From Sorex araneus (Eukaryota > Chordata > Mammalia > Eulipotyphla > Soricidae), in the NCBI RefSeq assembly GCF_027595985.1, contig NC_073307.1, positions 35,716,234-35,780,233 on the forward strand: a stretch of DNA of 64,000 nucleotides, in the 5' to 3' direction. Made by a program: the position numbers and the translations under genes. The notes beneath the pieces were generated by a model. That model worked only from the letters and a program-made list of their open reading frames with translations. It was not told the origin of the DNA and searched no databases. Below, piece by piece: positions 33,016 to 45,548 of the stretch (the stretch's first letter is position 1; each line of letters opens with the position of its first letter).

Positions 33016-33559
33016 TAAAATAACATTTAACTGAGCATCAGTCATTCCTCATAAATAGCTAGTAAGTGCTCGTGTAGCTTCAGAAAGTACACATGGTGCT
33101 GGCTTCTCTTGCAATCAAGATTTATTCTACAATATTCCTAATATTCATCCTTCTTTTTGCTTTGAAGTGGCTTAAGTTGTATCTTTTCATAAATCTCTCA
33201 CAACATATTTTATTCAGAATCATGAGAAAAATGTGTATTGTTAGTGCAAAATCTTGACAAATGTCAGAATATTTTCAAACTGGTTGATGTCAAGGTCAAG
33301 GTTTATACGGGGTTGAGTTTTATCCATTTAATGTCCTCCCAATAGCCATACTATAGCCTTCCTGAGAAACTTGTCACACATAATAACAGCAAAGAACATT
33401 TTCAGCTTAACAGTGAATGGACATTTTTTAAAAATGATTTTTATAAGTGAGGCAACTTAGAAACTTCAGTGATTGCTAGACCAACTTGAGATCTCTCTCC
33501 TCTGACTATTCCCATTCCTCAAAAATCTGAGAGACAAAAATGAAGATTAAAGAATGAAG
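33016..33559. other. Unassigned intergenic sequence
   Basis: No recognisable feature. Confidence 0.45.
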
Positions 33560-33733
33560 GACAGGGTTGATACTACAGTGGGCAGAGTGCTTGCCTTGCA
33601 TGTGGCTGACCCAGATTCAATCCCCACCCCCATCTGTCCCCCAAGCACTACCAGGAATGACCTTTTAAGTACAAAGGTAAGAGTAAGTCCTGAGCATGTC
33701 TGGGTATGGCCTTGATCTAAAAAATGAAAACTG
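33560..33733 (+). mobile_element. SINE-A, diverged
   Basis: Complete order ('gcttgccttgcatgtggctgacc', 'gattcaatccccac', 'gtctgggtatggcc') with an A-rich end. Confidence 0.75.
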
Positions 33734-34680
33734 AAAAGCTGATAAAATGTCTTTCCTTACCCAAAGCTTCCCCTCTCCACCACCACACCTACCACATGCT
33801 TACACACATTTATTGGCACTGATGTTTCAGTACCTGATTATCAGCTACAGAAAAGATAGAAAGATGCAGATTCTACTCCTTTATGGGATACTTTACCTTT
33901 ATGGGAAAACTCAGTTTTATTCTCTGGAAAATGGAAGCTATACATAGTTAAATATGGTTAATGTAAAAATGTAAAAACTGTAAAGCTGCCAAACTTAAAA
34001 TGGCTATGAGATCGTGATCTCAGCTTTAACGATTGAACATATATGGAATTATGTTGGGGTTATAATTGGGATTACAATTGGGACTGAGGATGTGACTCGT
34101 CTGTAGAATTTGGCATGTGTGATGACCATAGTAGATCCCTGTCACCGCACTCTTCCTCTGCCACACACACTCTTCATATAAATCACCAGAACCTTTCCTC
34201 AATAGTTCTAAAACAGACAAGGATGCTTTAATTTATACTATAAATAGGTTAACATCACCAGTGTTCTTAGTATGATTTTATGTGGTTATTTTAAGCACAT
34301 AGAACATTTGAACTCTTGTCATATCATTCTGAAAACACCTAGTTTAATATTAACTTGCTGAGCACACAGAGGAAAACTTATTTTACTAATATGGCCCACG
34401 TTAATAAAGCAGCTAAAATTAGATAGAAAAACTTCATAAAACTCTCTTGGGACATGATCTGGACTAGCTAATTTCCCAACTGGTAATTTTTAAATAACCT
34501 CTATGATTACCTAGAAGATGTATTATTAAAATATCAAACTCTCTTGGTTCGTACATTCTAACTTTAGTTCCCATTAAAGAGGTCTTATTTCTGCTGGGTG
34601 CAGACACTTTATGGAAGGCTTTGTGAAAAGTGAATAAATCAAAAATTGAAAAAAATCTAGGTGCAAGAATAAGATAAACA
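33734..34680. other. Unassigned intergenic sequence
   Basis: About 950 bp with no recognisable feature. Confidence 0.45.
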
Positions 34681-34691
34681 AGAATAAGCAA

Positions 34692-34878
34692 CTACAGGGG
34701 CCAGAACAACAATATAGTTGGTAGGGCACTTGCCTGCATGTGGGCAGATTTGATACACGGGACCCCATATGACCCCCCAAACTTTGCTAGAAGTGATTCC
34801 TGAGTGCAGATCCAGGAGTAAATCCTGAGCAATTCTGGGTGTGAGCCACCCGCAAAAATAAAAAAAAAACCCAAGCAA
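34692..34878 (+). mobile_element. SINE-A with 11-bp TSD
   Basis: Diverged SINE-A with an A-rich end. TSD AGAATAAGCAA at 34681-34691 and 34879-34889. Confidence 0.85.
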
Positions 34879-35122
34879 AGAATAAGCAAATATGAAAGAT
34901 ACCAAATAAGAAAAATAAGAAAAAATATAAAGCTTACAGAAATATACCCAAAAGTACAAGGATAAATATGAGTATATACAAAAACAAGATGGAGAGAGTG
35001 ATTTAGAAACCTCGCCATAGTGCCAACTCCTTTCTCAGTTATTCCTAAACTCTTAGTTTACTACAGTTGTTACAAATTAAAAGGTATTTATCTATTATAG
35101 TAATGTGTGCATAAGAATACAT

Positions 35123-35379
35123 AGCACTGTAGCACTGTCGCACTGTCATTCCATTGTTCATCAACTTGATCGAGTGGGCACCAGTAATATCTCCATTGTG
35201 AGATTTGTTGTTACTGTTTTTGGCATATCGAATAAGCCACGGGTAGCTTGCCAGGCTCTGCTGTGCGGGTGGGATACTCTCAGTAGCTTGCCAGGCTCTC
35301 CGAGAGGGACAGAGGAATCGAATCCGGGTTGGCCACATGCAAAGCAAACGCCCTAGCTGCTGTGCTATTGCTCCAGTCC
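35123..35379 (-). mobile_element. SINE-B, full length, antisense
   Basis: Starts with three inverted 8-bp terminal units (AGCACTGT AGCACTGT CGCACTGT), then the RTE-type tail, the SINE-B body, and the inverted head with a near-consensus B box and 'gctgtgctattgctccag'. Flanks GAATACATA and GAATATATA may be the TSD. No poly(A). Confidence 0.9.
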
Positions 35380-35645
35380 AGGAATATATAAGATATACTA
35401 TATATACTGCATATGGCTGGTTTAAGAGGAGCATTATAAGAGTCAGCTTTGGTTCTTGATTTTGATGATACACGTTTGCCAATATTGTACTGTTGAAGTA
35501 GGGATGGTCAAATCTCTGTTACCTCATTTCTAATGAGAGAAGTATTGCCTTATATTCTCTGAGACTAGTATGAGCATCACTAAGTCTGGCTTAGGGTCTG
35601 TTATGTATCAATAAATATTGGTTTTCCTTTCCCTTTGCCTTTTTC

Positions 35646-38486
35646 TTTTTTCTGTTCATTTTTTTTGGATTTTTGCTTTTATTTGTTTAATTTTTTTAAT
35701 TGAATCACCATGACAGTTTCAAAGCTTTCATGATTGAGTTTCAGTCATACAATAATCGAATACCCATCCCTCCACCAATGTAAATTTTCCACCATCAATG
35801 TCCCCAGTATCCTCCCGCCACCCCTATCCCACCCCACCCCCTGCCTATATAGTAGACAATTTCCTTCTTATTATATCTCTACTTTGGGGCATTATGGTCT
35901 GCAATACAGATACTGAGAGATCATGTTTGGTCCTTTATCTACTTTCAGCACACATCTCCTATCCAGAATGATTCCAACCACTATTGACTTAGTGATCCCT
36001 TCTATATTCCAGCTGCCTTTTCCCCCAGCTCATAAGGCAGGCTTCAAACAGTGGAGCAGTTTTCCTGGCCCTTTTCTCAACTGTCCTTGGGTATTAGTCT
36101 CATATTATGTTATTTTATATTTCACAAATGAGTGCAGTCATTTTATGTCCATCCCTCTCTTTCTGACTCATTTCACTTAGCATGATACTCTCCATGTCCA
36201 TCCACTTATAAGCAAATTTCATAAATTCATCTTTTCTAACAGCTGCATAGTATTCCATTGTGTAGATGTATCATGGTTGCTTTAACTAGTCATCTGTTTT
36301 CGGGCATTTGGGTTGTTTCCAGATTCTGGCTATTGTGAACAGTGCTGCAGTGAACATACATGTGCACATGTCATTTCCACTGTGCTTTTTTTCACCCCTG
36401 GGATATATTCCCAGAAGTGGTATTGCTGTATCATATGGAAACTCACTTTTTAGTTTTTTGAGGGATTTCCATATTGTTTTCCAGAAAGGCTAGAGCAGTC
36501 AGCATTTCCACCAACAATGAGAGTTCCTTTATCCCAACATCCACACAAGCACTGGTTGTTCTTGTTCTTTTTTGATGTGTTCCAGATATCATCCAAGATG
36601 ATATCTCATTGTTGTTTTCATTTGCATCTCCCTGATAATTATCGATGTAGAGCATTTTTTCATGTGCCATTTGGCCATTTACATTTCTTTTTTGAGGATG
36701 TTTCTATTAATTTCTCCCCATTTTTTGAATGGGGTTGGAGGTTTTTTCCTTTGAACAGTTCTACTAATATCTTGTATATTCTGGATATTAACCCCTTATC
36801 TGATGGGTGTTGGATAAATAATTTTTTACATTCAGTGGGTTCTCTGTATTTTGGTCACTGCTTCTTTTGAGATGCAGAAGACTTCTTTGTTTAATGTAGT
36901 TTCATTTATGTTTCTTTATACTTCCTTGGTCAGTGGTGTTTTTTCCTTAAGGATACCTTTAGCTTCAGTGTCATGGAGGATTCTACCTACGTTTTCATCC
37001 ATGTACCTTATGGGTCCAAGTCTAATATTGAGGTCTTTAATCCACTTTGATCTGATTTTTGTGCCTAGCATTAGACAGAGATCTGAGTTCATTTTTTTGC
37101 AAGTAACTGTACATTTCCCAGCACCACTTGTTAAAGAGGCTTTCCTTGCTCTACTTTACATTTCTTGCTCCTTTATCAAAGATTAAGTGATCATATATTT
37201 GTGAGTCTGTGACAGAATATTCAACTCTGTTCCATTGGTCTATGGGTCTAGTCTAATATCATGTCCAATTTAGTCCAATGTAATGCTGTTTTAATTACTA
37301 CTGTTTTGTAATACAGTTTGAAGTTGGGGAAGGTTTTGCCACCCATCATCTCCTCAAGGATTGCTTTAGCTATTCTTGGGGGTCTATTGTTCCATATAAA
37401 TTTCAGGAGGGTTTTGTCTATTTCTTTGAAGAGTGTCATGGGTATCCTTATAGGGACCACATTGAATCTGTACAATGCTTTGTGTATTATTGCCATTTTG
37501 ACAATATTAATCTTCTCAATCCATGAGCAGGGGTTATGTCTCCATTTCCTAGTGTCTTCTTTTATTTCTTTAAGTGGTGTTTTGTAGTTTTCTTTGTATA
37601 GATCCTTTACCTCTTTAGTTAAGCTGATTCTTAGGTACTTGATTTTCTGAGGCAATATTGTGAATGGTATTTTTTAATATCTTTTTCTTTTTTATAATTT
37701 GAATATAGGAAATGAATATGGACTTTTGGGTATTAATAAATAATAAGTTTCTAGGAGCTTTTTTGTAAAATCCTTAGGATTTTCTAAGTAATGTTTTATA
37801 TATATATACATATTTACATATGTATATGTATAGTATCAGCCATGCTCAAGGTCTCTCTGCACATATTTGGACGAGGCACACTTATGAAGGAACCGGCAGA
37901 AGAACCCAAGTGTGCGGGACCCAGAGCCGAGATATCCAAGGCTGCTTGGATTGGGACTGGGCCTCTTCCACCCAGATTTCCCTCCAGTAGCTATGCAGTC
38001 ACACCCACAAAATGCCCCCAGCGCCGTGTAATCCCATCAATGGCCAATATCCAGAGACTATAAAACCAAGCTCCTGGACATCTGATAGCCTCATTCTCCC
38101 TCTTGGAGAATCTGGCAAGCTACGGAGAGTTTATTGCCTGCACAGCGGAGAGCCTGGCAAGCTCCCTGTGATGTATTCATATGCCAAATACATTAATAAT
38201 GATGGGTCTCATCCCCTGTCCCTGAAGAGCCTCTAATGCGGCACCATTGGGAAGGATGAGTAAAGAGAGGCTGCTAAAATCTCAGGGCTAGGATAAATGG
38301 AGACGTTACTGAGCCCACTCAAACAAATTGATGATCAATGTGATGACAGTGATACAGTGATACAGTATCATGTCATCGCAAATAGTGATAGGTTAACCTC
38401 TTTCTTTCCTATCTGGATGCCCTTTCTATCTTTTTTCCTGCCTAACTTCTATAGCAAGAACTTCCAGTACTATATTGAATAGAAAT
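35646..38486 (-). mobile_element. L1 LINE, 5'-truncated, antisense, interrupted by a composite element
   Basis: From left to right it holds a T-rich antisense tail, the C-rich 3' UTR (35700-35900) and the 3' half of ORF2 with many breaks. The minus-strand frame at 37248-37655 reads the conserved [25 protein letters not shown] and the [17 protein letters not shown] block. The L1 then continues past 37656 ('aatataggaaatgaatatggac') and past the insert (38364-38486). The insert sits in the codons next to the RT active site. Flanks CCCTTTGCCTTTTTC (35631-35645) and CCTTTTGCCTCTTTC (38487-38501) agree at 13 of 15 positions and are the likely TSD. Confidence 0.85.
37838..38363 (+). mobile_element. 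526-bp composite non-autonomous element (SINE-C) with RTE tail
   Basis: Three modules are visible. At 37838-38050 is a 5' part related to the minus strand of the tandem module at 16563-17411. At 38090-38210 lies the SINE-B body ('ggcaagctacggagagtt', 'catatgccaaatacattaataa'). At 38299-38363 is the RTE/SINE-B tail, ending in a tandem ACAGTGAT repeat. No tRNA head and no poly(A) are seen. L1 sequence resumes on both sides, with AGTATC (37832-37837 and 38364-38369) as a short TSD. It is probably RTE-mobilised. I do not recognise it as a named repeat. Confidence 0.75.
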
Positions 38487-38501
38487 CCTTTTGCCTCTTT
38501 C

Positions 38502-39164
38502 ACACCCTACCTCATTTATCAAAAGTGGGTAAAGGTAATCAGCTAGAAAACTAGGTTATTTTGTTTATTTATAACATAACATCAAATGCATATTCTTGTG
38601 AATATATATAACTATCAAAGTGTGGGGGAAAATGTATTTTTTCTTATTTCTCAACCACTAAAACTACCACCACTCCAAAAATGTCAAAATTTAGCATTCT
38701 TAATTCTCCTGCTTTCTCTTGAGCATGAATACCCATGTAGAAAACAGAAATTTGGTGTTTTGACCACATTGGATTTTACTGTATAGCTTTTCTGCATCTT
38801 GTTTTATTCCCTCAATTTAATTCTGTTTTAAAATTCTTTTAAATGTCAATGCATACATAAATCAGCAAAATGCATAGCAGCCTAGATTTAAAATGTTTCT
38901 CACAAGTCATTTAGGTATTATCCTGTTCATATTGAATTATTCCAGTGTTACAAATGAACAGATCTGCACTAAACACATTACATATACTTCTGTGTTTATA
39001 GTTGAGTTCTACATTACAACAGATGTTTAGAAACTGAAATATTATGAAGATGAAATCTATAAATCTTGATAGGTGGTACCTCAAAAAGCTTATAAACATT
39101 TAGCTCCTATCAAAAATACATGAAAAAATCACTTCTCCATGCCAAAAATTGAGCAAAATAAAAT
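38502..39164. other. Unassigned intergenic sequence
   Basis: AT-rich with no recognisable feature. Confidence 0.45.
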
Positions 39165-39350
39165 CTCTATAAAGGACCAGATAGTAAACATCTTAAGTTT
39201 TGTGGTTTATAGAAACTTGTGGAACCAAATTCTTCAACTAGTGCAATAGCAGCCATAGACAATAATTTGGTGAATGGTTATGGCAACTTTATTTGCAAAG
39301 CTGTCATCTGTATTTGACCCATGAGCTACAGGCCATTCAACCATTGCTCT
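39165..39350. mobile_element. Ancient DNA-transposon-type repeat (hAT-like, name uncertain)
   Basis: 'ggaccagatagtaaacatcttaag', 'gcaatagcagccatagacaat' and 'gcaactttatttgcaaa' are in the order of a widespread ancient mammalian repeat that I remember as a non-autonomous hAT-type element. I cannot name it safely, and terminal inverted repeats are not clear. Confidence 0.5.
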
Positions 39351-39762
39351 ATACCTATACTCTCAATTGAGCCAGCTCGTATAGTTTTTTCATATGTTCC
39401 AAAATAGAAATTGCATAGAATTTTATCGGTGTATTTACCATATTATGTCATAATTACTTGAATATTTTGTATGAATACCTCACAATAGACTGAGAGTTCT
39501 TATAGATAGGAATGGTGTCGTATTCTCTAGTGCTTCCCAATGTATAACAGCGTAGCTAGTGCATCATAAACACACATTACTTATTTGGAGAATGGCAATA
39601 TAGCTAGGAGAGGGATAGAGACAGTTCTTCATGTGTAACATCCCAATAATAAAAAATCTCTGCTTCTAAAATATCTTCCAGTTTTGCATCTCCTCCTAAC
39701 AACTCATCTTTATTCTCCTAGGAATCCATCTTTTTTATTTTCTTTTAGTATTTCAATGCAAT
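39351..39762. other. Unassigned intergenic sequence
   Basis: No recognisable feature up to the L1 target site. Confidence 0.45.
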
Positions 39763-40322
39763 TCATATATGCATTTTCTTATTTTTTATTAGTTAATCAC
39801 CATGAGGGTACAGTTACAGATTTACACATTTTCATGCTTGTGTTTCCGTCATACAATGTTCGAGAACCCATCCCTCTACCAGTGTTCATTCTCCAGCCCC
39901 AATGAACCCAGTATCCCTCCCATCCCTCAATCCCATCTCCCCGCACCCCACACTGCCTCTGTGGCAGGGTATTCTCTTTGTTCTCTCTCTCCTTTGGGGT
40001 GTTGTGGTTTGCAATAGGGGTATAGAGTGGCCATCATGTCCAATATATGGTTGAACATGATAAACTTTCAGCATGCATCTCCCTTCTCAAGCAGGTCCTC
40101 CAACCACATTTTACTTGGTGTTCCCTTCTCTATCTGAGCTGCTTTTTCCGCAGCATATGAAGCCAGCTTCCAAGCCATGGGGCAAAACTCATGGTACTTA
40201 TTCTACTATTCTTGGGTGTTAGTGTCCTATTCTGTAATTTTATATTCCACAGATGAGCGCAATCTTTCTATGTCTATCTCTATTTTTCTGACTCATTTCA
40301 CTTAGCATAATACTTTCCATTA

Positions 40323-41346
40323 TGTAGGATAACATAGCCTCAGGTAGTTTAGGTTTATTGGGTTACTCCCGTTATAGTGCTCCTATTCCTCTTTGTTTAT
40401 TTGTAGCTTCTTTCATAGTGTTCTGTTGACTTGTAAATGATGTTTTTCTCTTTTCCTTGGGTCCTTTGCATAGTTTATTCAGAGCAAGTCCTTTTTGTAT
40501 GGACACAGGAAGACTTAACAAATGTTATGCTTTTGTAACCTGGGAGTCATTTGACTCTACATGATATTTTCCTCCAGGGCATCTGTTCTCTTGACCTAAG
40601 CCTCAGCTGCCCTTACTTCCTAGCACCCCCAAAGCAGGGTCCCGACTATGTGGGACGAGAAGGACCCAGGGCAAGCGGTGAGTTGTGTGCTACCCTGGCA
40701 TCAAGATGGGCCTGGACAAAGTGCCTAATGCTTAACTATAAGTTAAGAGCTTGATCATGGACAAATGCTGTCATGATCCAAACAGTGATAACTAGATTCG
40801 GACCCTGCTAGGGTGAGGAATGATTAATCTGGCCTGAGTGCTGTGGTTTGAGCCTGTGGCAAGATGTTGCCAGGAGAACTGCCTTGCAAGCCTCAATGTA
40901 TCCCTTGCTAGGTCCATACAAAAATAACTAGTATTAAGATGTTAATAAGTTCCTGGACTAAGGAAAAGAAAAACACCTTAAGAGTGAGGAAGGGCTTTGG
41001 AATGCCCTGCCCTCAGGAAGGGCTTTCTTATGTTGATTTTGCTACCTGGCTGGGTGTAGCCTAGAAGGCAAGGGAGGAGACAGAGAAGCCAGAGAGAGGC
41101 GGCAGTTGATCCAGAGAGAGACCTGAGCTGGGAGTGTGGAAGATGAGGAAGATGGAAGATTGAATAAACGGTAACTTATCAGCAACCAGCTTGGTCCTCG
41201 CTCTTCCTTCGCCTGTCCTTGACCAATGGCCGTCCCGATCCAGTCCACACACTGTGGTTCCAGGGCACCGAACGCGGGTGGTGAGACAGAGCCGCCCGGA
41301 GAGCCCGAGAGTGTACTCGCCCCTCGGTGAGCTTTAGTTTTTTACA
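40323..41346 (+). mobile_element. Solo LTR 2 of an endogenous retrovirus, nested in L1
   Basis: About 1.02 kb from TGTAGGATAACATAGCC to TTTTTTACA, colinear with LTR 1. A polyadenylation signal AATAAA lies at 41163-41168, about 180 bp from the end, so the LTR reads on the plus strand. The L1 rejoins around it ('actttccat' with 'catgttgatccac'), but a clean 6-bp TSD is not visible; only CAT is clearly duplicated. No internal viral genes remain. Confidence 0.82.
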
Positions 41347-42728
41347 CATGTTGATCCACTTATATGCAAAGTTTATGACTTCATCTTTTTAACAGCTGCA
41401 TAGTATTCCATTGTATAGATGTACCAAGTTTCTTTAACCAGCCATCTGTTCTTGGGCACTCGGGTTTTTTCCAGATTCTGGCTATTGTAAACAGTGATGT
41501 GATGAACATATAAGTGCAGATGTCATTTAGACTATACTTTTTTGATTCTCCAGAATATATTCCCAGAAGTGTTATTGCTGGGTCATATGGGAGCTCAATT
41601 TCTAATTTTTTGAGAAGCGTCCATATTGTTTCCAAAAAGGCTGAACTAGTCAGCATTCCCACCAGCAGTGGAGAAGGGTCCTTTTCTCCCCACATCCACG
41701 CCAACAGTGGTTGCTTTTGTTCTTTTGGTTGTGTGCCAGTCTCTGTGGTATGAGGTGGTATCTCATAATTGTTTTGTTCTGCATATCCCTGATGATTAGT
41801 GATGAAGAGCATTTTTTCACATGCCTTTTGGCCATTCATATCTCTTCCTTGATAAAGTCTCTGTTCATTTCTTTGCCCCATTTTCTGATGGGGTTGGATG
41901 TTTTCTTCTTGTAGAGTTCAACCAGTACCTTATATACCCTTGATATCAACCCCTTATCACATGGGTATAGGGTGAATATCCTTTCGCATATTGTAGATTG
42001 TCTTTGTATTCTGGTCACTATATCTTTTGGGGTGCAGAAGCTACTTAGTTTAATATAGTCCCATTTGTTTATCTCTGTTTCTATTTGGTTGATCAGTTGC
42101 GTGTCATCTTTGAAGATAACTTTAGCTTAAATATCGTGGAGGGTATTGCCAACCTTGTCTTCAATATACCTTATGGATTATGATCTGATATTGAGGTCTT
42201 TAATCCATTTTGATCTGATTTTTGCGCATTGTGTCAGGTCGAGATCTAAGCCCATTCTTTTGCATGCGGTTGTCCAGTTATGCCAGCACCATTTGTTAAA
42301 GAGACTTTCCTTGCTCCACTTCACATTTCTTGCCCCTTATTAAAGATTAGATGATCATACATTTGGGGTTGTGTGTAGGGATATTCCACCCTTTTCCACT
42401 GGTCTGCGACTCTGTCTTTGTTCCAGTACCATGCTGTTTTAATTGTTACCGCTTTGTAGTAAAGTTTAAGGTTAAGGAAGGTGATGTCTCCCATCGTCTT
42501 TTTTCCAAGAATTGTTTTAGCTATCCGTGGTCGATTGTTGTTCTATATGAATATCAGGATTGCTTGATCCATTTCTTTGAAGAATTTCATGGGTATCCTT
42601 ATAGGGATCATACTGAATCTGTATAATGTTTTGGGGAGTATTGCCATTTTGACAATGTTGATTCTCTTTATCCGTGAGCAGGGGATATGTTTCCATTTCC
42701 TTATGTCTTCTTTTATTTCATGGAGTAG

Positions 42729-44027
42729 TGTTGGATATCATTGGTTTGTCCTTTCTCCCTTGCCACAGAGTTTGGGCTTATCTGGTAATAATCTCTAAAC
42801 TATTCTAGACTACATTGGTATGTCCTGCTCCCCTTGCCACTAGGAGTTTAGGTATATCAGTCACACCCATCAAAGTGTTCCCGAGTCACTCCCATTCCTT
42901 TGTTTATCCGTAATCACTTCTATGCTCCCTTTCCCAACTAGTCATTCAGCTCTTCCCCTAATCAAACTCTTGTTAATCTGTAAGGGCAGACCTTGCTAGG
43001 ACAGTGAACTTGTATTATAAGTTAATATTGTCTTTGTCCTCTCTATGTCTTTTGAATAGTTTACTTTAAAACTATCCTTTTTGTATGGACAAAGAAAGAC
43101 AATTGTTAATATGCTTTGGTAACATGGGATTTAATTAGCTTCAAATATTATTCACTCCTGGGCATCTGCTTTCTCGACTTAAGCCTCAGCTGCCCTTACT
43201 TCCTAGCACCCCCCAAAAGCAGGGTCCCAACGAGGGATGGGACAGACCCAGGGCAAGCGATTAGTTATGTGCTACCCTGGCATCGAGATGGGTCTGGCCA
43301 AAGTGCCTAATGCTTAACTATATGTTAAGAGATTGGTCATGGACATGTCATGTCATGATCCAAAAGCAACGACGAGACTAGGACCCTGCTAGAGATAGGA
43401 AAGGCTAATCTGGCCTGAGCACTGTAGTCTGAGATCAAGGTGACCCTAGGAGAGCAATTCTATAAGCTTAATGCATCTCTTGCTATGTCCATACAAAATG
43501 ATTAATAATATGAATACTTATATGTTAGCTGGACAAAGAGAGGAGAAACACACTCATGGGATTCCGCTCTTGGGTGGGTGTCCTGCTGAAAGAGTATCTG
43601 TCCTAGAAGGAGCATCCCCTGAGGGAAAGAACTTCAACCCTGTTGATTGTGACCACACCTATGTGTAAGCCCCAACCCCTCATGCTGGGGGATTTAACTA
43701 GGCTGAAAGTGTGGGCTGGGCTTGAGTCCCAGAGCTAGTTCCAGAGCCAGTCCTGGGGCCTGTCCCTGGCCAGTGCCAGTGAGAGTCCCAGAGCAAGATC
43801 TGGAGAAGCTAGATCCACATCCAGATCCAGAGGAGAAAGAGAATGAAGTAGGATGGGGGAGAAAGAAGCAGGAGGAGAATCAGAGGAGAATGGAGATGGG
43901 AATGGAATAAACTGCAAATGAGACCAATCAGCCTGGCTCCGTTCCTTCCTTCGCCTGCCTCTTCATCACCATCAACCTCACCGGTGTGGTGTCGAGTCCA
44001 CTTTTTTCTTTTTTGTGTTTTTACACA
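42729..44027 (+). mobile_element. Solo LTR 3 of a related endogenous retrovirus, 6-bp TSD
   Basis: 1299 bp from TGTTGGATATC to TTTTTACACA, with the L1 duplicated as GAGTAG at 42723-42728 and 44028-44033. The central part (about 43075-43500) aligns with LTR 1 and 2, including 'aagcctcagctgcccttacttcctagcacc'. The ends differ, and a purine-rich region at 43795-43905 is unique, so it is a sister subfamily. AATAAA is at 43906-43911. It interrupts L1 ORF2 just after the [12 protein letters not shown] block. Confidence 0.85.
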
Positions 44028-44033
44028 GAGTAG

Positions 44034-44975
44034 AGTTTTATAGTTTTCTTTGTAGAGGTCCTTTACTTCCTTAGTTAAGCTGATTCCGAGGTACTTGATT
44101 TTCTGGGGCACGATTAGGAACGGGATTGCTTTTTTTGTGTCCCTTTCCTCTGTCTCATTGTTTGCATATAGGAAGACCATGGACTTTGGGGTACTGATTT
44201 TATAGCCTGCAAATTTACTGTACAAGTCTATTGTTTCTGAGAGTTTCTTGGTAGAGGCTTTAGGTTTCTGTAGATATAGTATCATATCATCTGCGAATAG
44301 TGAGAGTTTGATTTCTTCCTTTCCTATCTGGATGCCCTTGATATCTCTTTCTTGCCTAACAGCTATTGCAAGTACTTTCAGTACCATATTGAAGAGATGT
44401 GGTGAGAGTGGGCATCCTTGTCTTGTCCCTGATATTAGAGGAAAGGCCCTTATTTTTTCCTCATTGAGAATAATGCTTGCCAGAGGTTTGTGGTAGATGG
44501 ATTTGACTATCTTGAGAAAATTTTCTCCAAAACCCATTTTAGTGAGAGTTTTCATCATGAACGGGTATTGAGTCTTGTCAAATGCTTTCTCTGCATCTAT
44601 TGATATGACCATATGGTTTTTATCTTTACTTTTGTTGATATGATGGATTATGTTGATTGATTTCCGAATGTTAAACCATCCTTGCATCCCTGGGATGAAT
44701 CCCACTTGGTCGTGGTGTATGATCTTTTTGATGAGTTGCTGGATTCCATTTACAAATATTTTGTTGAGGATCTTTGCATCGGTGCTCATCAGGGATATTG
44801 GTCTGCAATTTTCTTTGTTAATGGTGTCTTTGTTTGCTTTTGGTATTAGGGCGATATGTGCCTCATAGAAACTGTTTGAGAGAGTTCCTGTTTTTTTCAA
44901 TTTCCTGGAAAAGCTTGAGGAGAACTGGCAACATGTCCTCTTTAAATGTTTGGAAGAATTCACTAGTGAAACCAT
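44034..44975 (-). pseudogene. L1 ORF2 reverse transcriptase remnant
   Basis: The longest open frame in the window (388 codons, 43809-44975) is mostly this piece. It reads [23 protein letters not shown], then IDAEKAFD, then [21 protein letters not shown], then [11 protein letters not shown], the standard RT motif order of L1 ORF2. After YKTLL the frame runs into LTR 3 and encodes 80 or so unrelated residues. Upstream it lacks the endonuclease, which is in other frames. The protein is a dead fragment and the chimeric end is accidental. Confidence 0.88.
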
Positions 44976-45363
44976 ATGGACCTGGGCTTTTGTTTTAGGG
45001 AAGACTTTAGATTACAGTTTCAATGTCCTTGATATTAATGGGTCTACTCAAGTATTCCAAATCTTCTTGGTTCAGTCTTGGGAAATTGTAGTAATCAAGG
45101 AATTTATCCATTTATTTTAGGTTCTCTTGTTTCGTTGAATACAGACTTCCTAATTAGTCTCTGATAATGTTTTGAATTTCATTGGTTTCTGTTGTGATAA
45201 CCCCCTTTTCATTTCTGATTCGGTTCATTAGGGTTCTCTCTCTTTCTTTGTGAGTCTTGCTACCAGTTTATCAATCTTGTTTATTTTCTCAAAGAACCAG
45301 CTCTTGGTTTCATTGACCTTTTGGATTGTTTTCTGGGTTTCCATTCGTTAATTTCTGCTTTAA

Positions 45364-45548
45364 TTTTTTTATTTTTATTTTTTTTGCTTTTTGGGTCACA
45401 CCTGGCGATGCACGGGGTTACACCTGGCTCTGCACTCAGGAATTACTCCTGGCAGTGCTCAGGGGACCATATGGGATGCTGGGAATCAAATCCGGGTGGG
45501 CCGCGTGCAAGGCAAACGCCCTACCCGCTGTGCTATCGCTCCAGCCCC
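45364..45548 (-). mobile_element. SINE-A, young, antisense, inside L1, 10-bp TSD
   Basis: Near-consensus SINE-A with T-rich start, perfect inverted A-box word and 'gctgtgctatcgctccagcccc' end. TSD TCTGCTTTAA at 45354-45363 and 45549-45558. It is one of the youngest insertions in the nested L1. Confidence 0.92.

Noticed and set aside
35045..35482. 145-codon minus-strand frame as a gene
   Set aside because: Most of it is the translation of the antisense SINE-B at 35123-35379; similar peptides appear at other SINE copies.
35639..37693. CTTTTTCTTTTTT at both positions as the TSD of the L1 at 35.6-38.5 kb
   Set aside because: L1 homology continues beyond 37693 and resumes after the SINE-C insert to 38486. 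The low-complexity match is coincidence; the flanks at 35631 and 38487 fit better.
40317..41352. 6-bp TSD for LTR 2
   Set aside because: Six-base flanks CCATTA and CATGTT do not match. Only CAT is duplicated in the rejoined L1, so mutation or a small rearrangement must be assumed.
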